From assembly GCA_025890175.1 (NCBI GenBank), contig JANPYM010000009.1, positions 827,650 through 891,649 of the forward strand: a stretch of 64,000 bases of DNA. The letters run 5' to 3'. Origin of the DNA: Ciborinia camelliae. Lineage: Eukaryota > Ascomycota > Leotiomycetes > Helotiales > Sclerotiniaceae. The notes beneath the pieces were generated by a model. It was not told the DNA's origin, searched no databases, and saw only the letters and a program-made list of their open reading frames with translations. Numbering within the stretch: the stretch's first letter is position 1; each line of letters starts with the position of its first letter. Below are positions 44,571 through 55,832 of the stretch, in pieces. The translations under genes were made by a program, and so were the position numbers.

Positions 44571-46915
44571 CTCGACGATAGAAACAAGCCCAAATTTAAA
44601 ATCTTATAATTACAATAGCATTTGCTACGTCAGCCAAGGCGGATGTTTGATATTCTGGAATGCGGAATTCGTAAGGAGATCGTAATGTGGAAGGATGAAA
44701 ATAGATCAAGAACAGCTCAATTCCTCAAAGTTTGCCTAGAAGAATAAATGACAAGGTCAAACCAAGTTGACACTGTTGAACGAAATTTATAGTTTAATTT
44801 ATCGAATGCCGTTGATTTGAGAAGCTGGAAAGTGAAGGTTGAAGGTTGACGGGTCTTCCAGATGGCCAGTAGAAATTACAAAAGGAGGTGTATCCAAGGG
44901 TCCTTCTTGATTGAGACCAGAAGGGAGTCGCTGTAAAGTACAAACGAATGTGGGTGTTTTGAACAAGGTCGAAATTGTGATGAATGATCGAATTTGACTT
45001 TTTTAATATCTTTCGCAGAATATCTCAAGGATCTGTTTCTTGTGTGAGAGGTTGTTTTGTCGTTATGTGATGTCGATAAACTGGGCGTTCAAATCAACAT
45101 GAGAAGAAGAAGTCGTGGCGTGGAAGGAAAAGAAATCAGCACGCCGCTTCTTCGCAAGTGCTTGAGAACATGCAGAATTTAGTCGTAGGATTGGGCAGTT
45201 GATTGGAAAAGATGCAGGTTTCTCATTTCTCGTTTCTCGTTTCTCGTTTTTGTTTCTGTCTTTATTTTTATTTTTATTTTTGTTTTGTTTGGGTTTGGTT
45301 TTGGGTTTTAGTTGTTTTTTAGGTTGCTACTAAGCCTTTCCCTTCCCTTCCCTAGCACTGTCTAGCTAGGTCCCTAGTGAGTGATGGATTCACTTCTTCT
45401 TAACTCTCCCGAGTCCCTCCACAATCGTGGACAAAGCTTTTGCGGCTAAAAAGTCTATATACATCTAGGGAGTGCTAACCATTATTGAAGTCCACGGTGC
45501 ATGCGATACGATACCAATTACACCTGCAATAATAATAATAAATAGGTTCTGAGGTTTGGTGTGAAACTCCTTGGACGAATAAGCAAGATTGTTGATTGCA
45601 AGATTGACTGTCACCTACTTTAGATTAGATCTCCCTTAAACTTTAAAGGCTAATAAAAGGGGGTCGGATTTTTCATTTTTCATTATTATTACAACCCTCC
45701 CTACCTAGCAATAATGAATAATGACCGCCGCAGTACTGATAGAACAAGGACTATCCTTTAAATTACCTAGGTAGGTATTGAGAAATTGACGTGTACAATC
45801 AACCAATGTACTCCATATATGTGAAATCGAAATCAATATCGCTTCCTTTTCACTACTATTATCGTATGTACAGTACTACTACTCCAGAAGTCTGATAAGT
45901 AGTATGTAGGTCTGATACATTGTCCATGTTCATATTCTGTACTGGGGGTGTTAGTAGAGTAAAGAGAGGTCTCGCTGTTTGTTGTTCGGTCCCTCAACTT
46001 CTAACTTCTAACTTCTACCTTCTAACCTACCCATGTTGCCGGTTTTGTACTATCTTAAATACTATTTCCAGGTCCGTTCTGCATCCATCGTAATACAGTG
46101 TACACTAACTTCTAAGTAATCGCCGGATCCATTATTATCAAAACCTGTTAGTGTTGATACTACTGTAGATCAATAAATTCCTTGTAGCGGGTCAGACCAA
46201 GTCTTTGCAAAGCCTCACCAAAGGATGGATAAATTATACATCCCACCCACCTCTTACTAAGGTAAAATCTAATTAGTGTGGTGCTACTTTAAGTCCTCGC
46301 CGACTTTTTTGATTTATAGCCATGTTTGTAGATGACTTGGGATTGATTATCTTTATAAGTTCAGGCCCTTTTCTCTCTCTTCGTCTTCCCCCCTGCGCCG
46401 GATGTTCTTCGATTCTTCAAACTTTTCTATAGCTAGGTCACTAATAGCATGTACTGGATTTGAGCCTGCAAGTCACGCTTGTCTTGTTCTTTCTCATCTC
46501 ACCCACTCATCTTGGTTGGGTATGATCGAGTCAACCCCGAAGTAGAAACGCCACCCTTGGTTGGCTGACAGTACGGAGTATGCCAACGCCACTTAAGTAT
46601 TGGTATTCTTCTTCAATCAATATAAAGGGTTTTGATTCTTGTCATTATGAGTATTTACATACAACAACGTACTATTCAGCTAAGATACTAAAGTTCTAAG
46701 TCCTTATACCAACTAGCTGTCTCGAGTGTCGAGGGTCTCGAGTGTCGAGGGTCTCCAGCTCGCACAGCTTATTATATCTTACTACAAATTTTATGATTCC
46801 TAATTTACATCGTCAACGAATCAACGACTTTACTCGAGTCTACGCGTTCAAAATATTTAAGTGGCAACCTGCCCTGGCTATCTATTAATACCCCTGGCTA
46901 ATATCAAAAATCTGT
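44571..46915. other. Long upstream region of the Kre6-type gene
   Basis: About 2.3 kb has no supported gene. Near 45225-45310 lie four TTTCTCG units and (TTTTTA)n / GGGTTTGG runs, purine-rich on the Kre6 strand and possibly its leader. A CCTAGGTAGGTATTG stretch lies near 45766-45780. A 16-bp tandem repeat is at 46721-46752. Confidence 0.5.
46721..46752. repeat. Exact 16-bp tandem duplication
   Basis: CTCGAGTGTCGAGGGT occurs twice head to tail. Each unit contains the XhoI-like palindrome CTCGAG and a second TCGAG, so it has internal dyad character. Confidence 0.85.
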
Positions 46916-47320
46916 ATGGCCCGTTCCTTAGCCGTCATTAGCTTTACGATTTTAGGATTAACTCAAATGCACTATCCTGGGAAGAAGCATGCATATTCCC
47001 GATGCAATTGGATCTTCCGAAATCATCCTGTAACCTGTTACACTCTTCTACAACCTGTTATTTGGAATCCCTCAGGCTTCATGACCTCATCAACATCGCC
47101 GAAAACAAAACTCTCGACTTTGGCTGACCTTCTCTCCTTTCTTGAATCCACCAGTCTTGACCCGAACACCTACACACGAGATAATGGCGATCACAATAAC
47201 GGTTTTTTATATCCACTGCATCCACGTCCATGGATGCTCAATGCTCATGAAGATCCAAAGTGGTCTTTCATCTGGAAAACCCAATGCAATCCTATAAAGG
47301 AAGGAAGACGAGGTAGGTAG
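46916..47320 (+). CDS. Possible orphan ORF (low support)
   Basis: An ATG-initiated frame of 134 codons lies in the gene-poor stretch. The second half has a protein-like composition (LADLLSFLESTSLDPNTYTR, then YPLHPRPWMLNAHEDPKW). An in-frame ATG at 47080 would start this more convincing part. A GTAGGT donor-like sequence near its end leaves room for a further exon, but I could not find a convincing continuation. No family is recognised. It may be a small lineage-specific gene, a remnant, or chance. Confidence 0.25.
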   Translation: MARSLAVISFTILGLTQMHYPGKKHAYSRCNWIFRNHPVTCYTLLQPVIWNPSGFMTSSTSPKTKLSTLADLLSFLESTSLDPNTYTRDNGDHNNGFLYPLHPRPWMLNAHEDPKWSFIWKTQCNPIKEGRRGR

Positions 47321-50257
47321 CAACAGTACGGAGTAGAGTCTTTTGGTTCGTCTCTTAATTGTCAGGTTGCATTTGCATAACGGATCAATTTCGGAACAAA
47401 TTTTCCAGAAAATTGATTTTAAAGGGTAAGGTTCTCTCGGTGTGATGAATTGCTCTTTTAGGAAGTCCATACTCGGAGTCTCGGGCGCACAAAATATGAA
47501 TGAGATCCACTGCCATGAGAAAGCGTGCAGCAGCTCAAACTTCGTTCGCTAGAATCGCTAGAGGGGGGAGTCACGGGGTGGATGCGAGTATGTATCGGGA
47601 TTCCATCAAGGCTCGTATAGAATCTAGATATTTTTGGCGCCGCGGTTCTAGACTCCGTACCGTAACACTAAGGAGACACTAATGGATTGAAGAAGGCTTC
47701 GGAGAATGGGATCGATCTCGACTCTCGAGTCGTCTCAAGTTTACAACTTGTTACCCAAACATCACAATATGTACTGCATGCACTTTTACTTCATATTTAT
47801 ATTTATACCAGCCACCAGCCACGATCCAACCAAGGATCAAAAACATTCGGTATACCTAAAACCTAGCTACCGGTATTTGCTTTTTCTTTACCGATATCTT
47901 AACAATGAACATGAGCCTCACAGTCCTCCTAGAGAGCCGTGAGAGTCTCACATGTCCTCAGGTAAATCATTATTTATGTCATCATGGGATGATCAACCAA
48001 CCGTCAAGGATTCCCTTACCTCAGCAGCTCATGAACTTGGGCACATTGTAAGGATCTATAAATTCGGGATCTGCAGCAGATTACCATTTATAAAGATTGG
48101 ATTGAAAGCCGATATATCGTATGGTGGGCTTCTAAGACACATAAGCCCTCCAAGGAGCATGTTCGTGTTTGTTTCGTGTTTCTATATCTTGATTGCTGAC
48201 CGTCCTCGTATTGTAAGTTTGAGTTATGGAGGCTGTGGGATGGTTTCGTGGGTATGTACGGAGTAAACGCATAAAGTTATGCTTGCGACGTTGACCCACG
48301 ACTCCACGAGCTCCATCGTAAATCGTTTAACAAGGAAGAGTGATAAATTATATATCATTCTCACTGCAAAGAACATTTTCGGTATACTTCAATGTTCTTC
48401 CATTCGGTGGAGACCTTTTCACTATACGAAGTAAATGCACTTTACGGACTTCAAAGGTTCCTTTCAATCTTTTCGAAATTGTTACCAGGTTTCGAGTTCC
48501 AATGCCTACTAGGTAGGCATGAAGGAGAAATTGCGAAAATAGCCAGATTTCTGGGTACCAAATGGATTGACGAAGAATAGTTAATCTTCTAGAAGCGATT
48601 ATAATATCTCGCAGTACCGAAATATTGAAATATTCATCTTTTTTATATAAAATACTCATAATAAAGGAAATTTGTTTTATGCTCTAAAACTAAGTAGTGA
48701 TGGGGTTTGCAAGTTAGGGTTTGAGATGTTGATGTTGATATCAATAAAATATACAGAAATCTTATCCTTCTTTTCAAACTCAAGGTGTTCATACTTTCTG
48801 TGCTTGGTGATGTGTTGTATAGCAAGGTTCGGCTGAAGACGAACAATCAATTGAATCTCGGCCATAATCTCGAAGGAGGTGATGATGCATTCTATGGCTA
48901 TCTTTATACTCATCAATTGCATGCTGAATTGAATTTGGATAGGATGAAGATGGATTTGAGGATATATGTATCTGCAAAATGTAAAATTCACAACCTTGGC
49001 AATTCAACGTACAATTTCGAATCGAATACATTTATCCAAATGAGTTTACAATTGTCTATATCCTCCTCGTTAGTCCTTGGGCACAATATTCTCTGCAAGC
49101 AATCAGATGTAGAGGGGGATATACATTATATCAGTTGAGATGATGAAGTCATCATGATATTGTTCTAATGGGGTTTCTTTGGGCCAGAGACTCAGTAAGT
49201 CTTGATACACCTGATGAATACTCTTGAACATCTATTTCAAATCTGAACACTTAATGCTATCAATCTATATTATATTCCTCTTAGATATTTTTGGTTGTGT
49301 ATATACCGTATCTACATCAATTTTCCGAAACTTCCATATAGGAGCTTTCGTAAACCTAGCTATGGTGCTGTCGACCTTGTTGCTCTTGCTGCATTTTATA
49401 TATACATCATACATCATCCATCATCTTGTATAGTAAGAGTAATATTCTGAATTCTCTGGGTGAGTACTCGAGAATCTTGAACTCGATGATCATCACTCTA
49501 CTCTATTCTAACCTCTAAAGTCAGAAGTCGGCGAAATGAAGTCTAACCCTTGGGTAAGACTGCTCTGATTTATGTCTCCCTTACATACATACCATTGTTC
49601 TATTGTTATTGCTACCCATTTATACACAGGCAGTCGCGAGGCATCAAGATGGGGCGAAGAGGGTTGAAGGGAGAAGAAAAGAGGTGATGAAAGCGCTCAT
49701 GTAACATGATGATTGGTATACCATTTCTTTCTCTTTCGATGTTTAATATCCACGGTATATTAAGCTCGGATCTATGTATCTATGTAGATGTCATTCCTTA
49801 TTTCTATCCACCCCATCCCCAAGCAAACGCCACCCTCTCAAACCCTTCCATATAACCTATATACCAAAAATCATCGTCCGAACACCATACAAATCTTTAT
49901 AGCGTAATGATAATATCCTATGTATCAACCCGAATTATCAGAGTTGCGACGGTAGATTATGGTATGATGGGCTGGTAAAACATGGTGGATGGGAACCGGG
50001 ATGGTGGGTTCTTCGGAACGGCGATAGGAGAGACCATAAGACAGATAATTTTGGTGTGGGGAAGGGGGTGGAGTTCTGCTGGGTAACCAAAAAAGAAGAC
50101 TAGTCAAACACATCAATAACATCAACAGTACCAATTCAACAAAAGGTTATATTAATATTTTGGTATCAGATTTCTTTATCCATTGCGGAAACCATTACAA
50201 CATCATAATTTTCCAGCTACTAATTCGCATCCATTGCCTGATTGACGGAGCGATTCT
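47321..50257. other. Gene-poor region
   Basis: Nearly 3 kb has only short ORFs on both strands, none with recognisable domains, signal peptides or consistent splice structure. No transposon ends or terminal repeats were seen by eye. It ends at the 3' side of the sugar transporter. Confidence 0.5.
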
Positions 50258-52124
50258 TCATCGAGCTGGCTGGGTTTGATAATGAGTAACTTCAATCTCT
50301 TCCTTCTCGCTAATTTCGTGTGCCCTTCTTTCTAGATCTGCGGCATAGCCTGCGTTGTATTTGGATTTATCTGTTCCGGGAACCTGTTTTGATTGATTAG
50401 TTTTTGATTTGAGAGGCAGTAGAAATTATGGATGTGGAAACTTACAAGAATTGGCGCGTGTGTAAAGAGATAATTCATTTCCTCCAGTGGTTTTCTTGCC
50501 GTTTCAGGTAAGAACAAGTAGAAGAAAAGCGCATTGGTGAAATTGCATATGATGAATACGAAGTAGTATCGGTAGCCAATGTTAGTCATGGCCGTATCGG
50601 TGACTTGACCGATGAGGGTGTTGAAGGCGAAGGAGACCATGGTTGCAATGGAGACACCTTTGGAACGGGTGCGAGTGTCAAAGATTTCGGCGGGAATGAC
50701 CCAGGAGAGAGGGCCACAGGTTGCGGAGAAAGAGAAGTTGTAGAGCCAAGTCATGATGATGAAACCCCAGGAGGCGGCGATATTATGGTTGGTCGCGGGA
50801 GGAAATTTGGCGATGAGGATACAGGCAATGAGGAAAGTAAGCTGAAGCCATTATTAGTACTTTGTAACAGCAGATGATGAAAGATAGGATAACTAACCAT
50901 GTTGAACAGATTGCCACAAATCAAAGGCCATCTTCGTCCCAATTTATCAATGAACAAAACACAACAAGCCTCTCCAATTAAAGCAATGACATTGTTTATA
51001 GCTTGGTATTTCAAAGCATCGCTTCCTGTAATGCCAATCTGTCCATAGATCTTTACCGAATAATACTGAATTGCGGAAACACCAGTCATTTGAATGGATG
51101 CTTGCAGAGCACAAGCAATGAATAATCGGCGGAAGGATGATTTGTTGGTGAACAACTCCATGTATGATTTTGCTTCATGTTCATGCTCGTATGTAATGCT
51201 ATCTTGAATTTGATCGAATTCGGCTCGGACCCAGGGATCATGTTCATCGCCATTCGCGTGCAATCTGGCGAGGGTTGAAAGACCTTTGTCTGGATGGCCG
51301 TGATCGATGAGCCAACGAGGGGATTCAGGGAAGAGGAAAATGAGAGCAGCGAGGATGGCGGCAGGAAGCATCTGAAGACCCAAAGGCAGACGCCATTGAG
51401 CGGAAGTTTTCAGACCAACATATGTTCCAAAACTGATCCATCCGGCCACAAGAGCACCAATACCCAGCATAAATTGTTGCAAGGATGTTATACGACCTCG
51501 AATACTGGGGTGTGCAATTTCGGCTTGGTAAAGGGGGATAATCATAACGAGGAAACCGACTAGAGTTTGTAAGAGATGGACCTTTACAATAGGATGTATA
51601 TATCAAGTGGTTGATAACTCACCTCCTAATCCAGCAATCCATCTACCAGCCCAGAGATAATGAATATGTTGTGCACCAGTTTGAAGACCGCCTCCGAGTA
51701 TGAAGATAATGCATCCTGCAAATATAGTCCATCGACGTCCGAATCTATCTCCAATCGGTCCCGCAAGACCGGAACCACAGAACGCTCCACCGGTGAAGAA
51801 TGACACCACAATGCCACTATGATAATTAGTTTTATATCTCAGAGTTGAAAAATAGCCCCTTACATCTCTGTGGAAGTTGGGTTAAATTGAGAGACAAAGG
51901 TATCACTTGCAACTACTTCTGCAATAACACCTAAATATTGTTAGAGCTGGATCAGTAGCATCACTGAGTAACTGATGTGCATACCAAGATCGTAACCATA
52001 AAGAATAGATCCCACCGAGGCGAAAACGCCCACGAGGAACTAATAGAAGTGTTAGCAGAAGATCAAGAACTCATTCGGGGCCTCATAAGCTTACCTGATA
52101 AACTTTTGGAGTTAGAATTCCCAT
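50258..52124 (-). CDS. MFS sugar transporter (sugar porter family)
   Basis: Seven exons encode 509 aa: 52095-52124 (MGILTPKVYQ), 51985-52039, 51864-51930, 51623-51816, 50898-51559, 50446-50841 and 50258-50383. All phases join cleanly. Sugar porter signatures are SILYGYDLG in TM1, GPIGDRFGRRW after TM2, GRWIAGLGVGF in TM4, YQAEIAHPSIRGRI, FPESPRWLIDHG before the central loop, QMTGVSAIQYYS in TM7, DKLGRRWP, and FLPETARKPLEEM at the end. The expected role is proton-coupled uptake of a hexose, pentose or oligosaccharide. The divergent neighbour is an intracellular-type arabinofuranosidase, so an arabinose-containing substrate is a reasonable inference but not shown by the sequence. Confidence 0.93.
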
Positions 52125-52946
52125 AGCTGCGACTCTATGCTCGAAAGCTTACACTATCAAATAAAGAATTGGCCTCAAGAAGAGAGACCGATAGCCGTTT
52201 GCATGGGAATTCCTCGCATCTTATATTTTTTGCCTCACGATTCACGATTCACGAATCCCCGGAAAAGTATCAACATGGCATATGATACCAGGTGAATTAT
52301 GCGGGGATCCTGGGGAAATAGCAGTTAGCAGCTCCCGACATGGGAATTTGTGATAGCTTCAAGGTCTCCGCATGTTGGTACCAGCCATCCTGTGCCATAA
52401 TTCGTCGAGCATCATATCTCAGTCCACATGGTTAATTCGGCGCAAGAAGGCCATTGGTACGCATCTGCATGTGAAATAAAGCTCCGAACCGATTCACAGA
52501 TTACTTGGAGTTTCTTGGATACCTACAAACTATGGGGTGATTGGGGGTGCAAGGGTGTATGAACTTTCAAGCGCGGGGTTGTGGAGGTGGACTTGTTAGC
52601 TTTCTCGCTTATTGATCGGCTTGAGATTTTCCATCCATTCCCAATGGCTCGCTTGTGATGATGCACTTTGCAGGCTCGGAATAGTGTCCCAAGAGTTCGG
52701 GACAACGTATATGCGCACCAATCAATTAAAAGAGTTATGGCCGACTTCCCCATGCTTCATGTTGGCATGTGTGTACTTATGCGTCGACCTCGTGACTCGT
52801 CGTATCAGGTGGATACTGAGGACGGAATTCAGTCATGATAGATCTTGTGTTTCGAGGTACAAGATGGCAGGATTTCATATCCATCACTTTATATTGTTTG
52901 CAGTTTCATACTGTGAGGCACGGAATACTGTAGTGACATCAACAAG
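52125..52946. promoter_or_regulatory. Shared promoter of sugar transporter and arabinofuranosidase
   Basis: An 822-bp divergent interval lies between the two start codons. It contains two close matches to the CreA carbon-repression consensus SYGGRG (GCGGGG at 52301-52306 and CTGGGG at 52310-52315). There is also a CACGATT heptamer repeat near 52236-52254. The assignment as a shared regulatory region is inferred from arrangement. Confidence 0.55.
52301..52315. promoter_or_regulatory. Candidate paired CreA binding sites
   Basis: GCGGGG and CTGGGG lie three bases apart in the same orientation, and both fit SYGGRG. Functional CreA sites are often paired, but six-base matches occur by chance, so this is a candidate only. 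Confidence 0.35.
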
Positions 52947-55173
52947 ATGACGACGTTTACGAGAATACCTGATGGAGAGACTCCTTCGATTAATGTTGAT
53001 GTATCGAGGAGGTTATCGAAGATTAGTATGCTTGCGAGAATTTAATTGGTCAATTGATATGAAATATGCTAACTTCGAAATAGATCCTATGATCTATGGA
53101 GGGTTTATGGAGTGAGTGATATTTATGTACATCTTTAAAGGCAGTAGTGTCGCATGACCACTTGGGAGCATATATTCGAGCTTTCCTTTCACTCGAACTC
53201 TCATCCAAGCTCTCAAGATCTAAGTTAAGAATGGCACCAATCTTGATGATGGTATTTCCGCAATCTTTTGGAGAAGTCATCAAACGAATTGATGGCCTCT
53301 TATGTCCCTAAAGAGGCAGATATGCCAAAGAGCTTCGGACGTACCAATTCGTGCGAGCATTGACATTTACCGGACAATAAAATTTCTCAAGTGAGAGAAG
53401 AAATGTACTACATCCGGTAGAAATGTGCAAATGTATTCTACATCACTCGATGTCACAAACCCGTGCCCTAGGAGATAATATGTCTTACTTTAGATTTAAG
53501 ATATCTGGATCTCAGCTTGGAAGTTCTGCATGTACATTTTCTTACATACCTTAGACATATGGGTCGTTGTATCTACGGTGGTATTTACGATCCCGGAAAC
53601 CCCCTGTCAGACAAACATGGCTACCGCACCGATGTCCTCGGCGCTCTCCGCGAGCTCGATATTCCCGTAATCCGTTACCCAGGTGGAAATTTCATCGCAA
53701 CCTATCACTGGCAAGATGGTATCGGACCACGAGAAGATCGGCCCGCTCGTCCCGAACTTGCCTGGTTGGGAACTGAGACAAACGAATTTGGTATTTCTTC
53801 CCTCTTGTTTGTTCGCTCAATACTTGGCTTGAGATCAGAAAACTGATACTCCCCCTAGGAACGGATGAATTCATGCACTATCTCAGTGTTCTCTCGGAGG
53901 GAAAAGAAAAACGAGTCGAGCCCTATTTCTGCCTCAATATGGGAACAGGGACTTTGACTGAAGCATTAGCATGGGTAGAATACTGCAACGGTACTCGAAA
54001 TACCTATTATGCCAATCTTCGAAGAAAGAATGGCCATGAAGAGCCATACAACATCAAATATTGGGCATTAGGAAACGAGGTTTGGGGACCATGGCAAGTT
54101 GAGCAAATGACTGCTGAAGACTAGTATGTTCATCCCCCCAATCTCTCAGAAAAGGCTTGCACTAAAATGATCATTCCAGCGCCAAAAAAGCTCTCCAATG
54201 GTCCAAAGCTCTCCACCTCCTTGACCCCACCCTCCAACTCATCCTCTGTGGTGAAACCGGTCTTTCCCCTTGGGATCTCACCGTGCTTCTCCCCAACATC
54301 CATCACATAACCATGCACAGCATCCACATCTACAGCACCTCATCCCAGCATCTCCCCAACGCCCTCTCACCCCTGCAAGCCGAAACCGCCATCGAATCCG
54401 CCGCCTCCCTTATCCAAATCGCGCGCATCCAAGCGAAAATCCCCCCTTCTGTACCCGTCCCCAAAATCTGTTTCGACGAGTGGAATGTCTGGGATCCGTT
54501 GCGAGCACCAGGAGAAGAGGGCGCCGAGGAAAAATACACGTTAAGTGATGCGTTGGCGGTGGGGATATGGTTGAATGTTTTTGTGAGACAGAGTCGATAC
54601 GTTGGGATGGCGAATATTGCGCAGAGCGTGAATGTTATTGCTCCATTGATGACGAGTAAGAATGGGATTGTTAAACAAACGACTTGGTGGCCATTATGGT
54701 TGTATAGTAAATACATGCGCGGATGGACTCTGGGGATACATGTGAGAGGTGGAGCGTATGAAGGGGTACAGGAACCAAAGTGGCTGGCGAGTGTAGTAGG
54801 AGAGCAGGGGGGAGCGAGTTGGTTGGATGTGGCGGGGAGTGTGGATGAGGATGGGGTTGTGAGTTTGTGTGTTATTAATGTCAGTGAGGAGGAGAGCTTC
54901 GAGACGGCTTTATTGGGAGTGGAGGGGGAAGTGGAGGTTTTTACTATTACCGGAGACAATGTTAAGGTGGTTAATACGGCGGAGAAGGAAGAAGTGGGTA
55001 TTAAGGAGAGCAAGTGGGACGGAAAGGGCAAATATACTTTTGGGAAACATTCACTTACGATGTTGAGGTGGGCGACGGGGGAGAAGGTCGTGGAAGTAAA
55101 GAGAGGCGAGGGAGAGAGGTTGGACACGAGAAAACTGGCTTGGGCAGGCGATAGGGAACTCGAGAAGTCCTGA
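52947..55173 (+). CDS. GH51 alpha-L-arabinofuranosidase (intracellular type)
   Basis: GH51 enzymes release arabinofuranose from arabinan, arabinoxylan and oligosaccharides. Five exons, 52947-53025, 53084-53111, 53555-53790, 53859-54123 and 54180-55173, encode 533 aa. There is no signal peptide (MTTFTRIPDGETPSINVDV), so it is likely cytosolic and acts on imported oligosaccharides. Family landmarks are MIYGGFMEHMGRCIYGGIYD, IPVIRYPGGNFIATYHWQDG and RPARPELAWLGTETNEFG. The general acid/base Glu is in ALGNEVWGPWQ (about E188) and the nucleophile Glu in CFDEWNVWDPL (about E303). Intron 2 is 443 bp, several times longer than the others in this gene. It is divergent from a sugar transporter. Confidence 0.95.
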
Positions 55174-55832
55174 ATATGTAGGAACTTTACGATTACTCAA
55201 CCAATCCGTGCACGTAGTCCCAAATATCACTCATTAAAACGTGCCGATTCCATTATCTCACGCCTGAAAACATTATCATTCGTGTAAATAGAATATAGCA
55301 GATCAAGGGAGGTCATTACTCACTCAGATAACCGACGATGGTTGAACATAATTAGGCTAGGATGGTATTCTGTAAGGCAGAACCAGGTCCCGGGAGATAG
55401 GAGCGAGTTATTGTTTGAAAAAAAGTTGAGATAGAAAAGAAAGCCCACTGAGCCGTTGAACTATTAGCCGTTGGCTGGGTTTGGAATAAGAAACTTTTTT
55501 GATCCTGATATACATCCTTGTGCTTTGTGGCTATAATTACATAATAACAATACCAAAATGATGTTTCATACCCAAATGTTCATAACAGTCATAATACGCC
55601 TTTCAAGAGAACCCTCATAACTTCCGGGAATCTGTTTCCATATCCAGAGCCTCGTCCAAACATTTCGTACCCTCCATATCCTCATTAGTCGTCCTGCCAT
55701 TCTATGATCTTCCATGTAAAATATCCAGTATAAAAGTTATTTGCATATGTTCATTTAATTCATGCTGCACTCGAGGTCTCGGCATCATCATATTTCAGAT
55801 GATGTGTTATTTTCACTCATAAATCTCCTCAT
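55174..55832. other. Intergenic region between convergent genes
   Basis: No gene or distinctive repeat was seen in this stretch between the arabinofuranosidase and the PPxY membrane protein. Confidence 0.55.

Noticed and set aside
47952..48266. 104-codon frame containing AAHELGH, resembling the HExxH metalloprotease motif
   Set aside because: The rest of the frame lacks any protease-like sequence, third zinc ligand or secretion signal. A five-residue match alone is expected by chance.
53050..53283. Minus-strand 78-codon frame as an independent gene
   Set aside because: It overlaps a coding exon and intron of GH51 and has no independent support; kept only as part of the intron observation.
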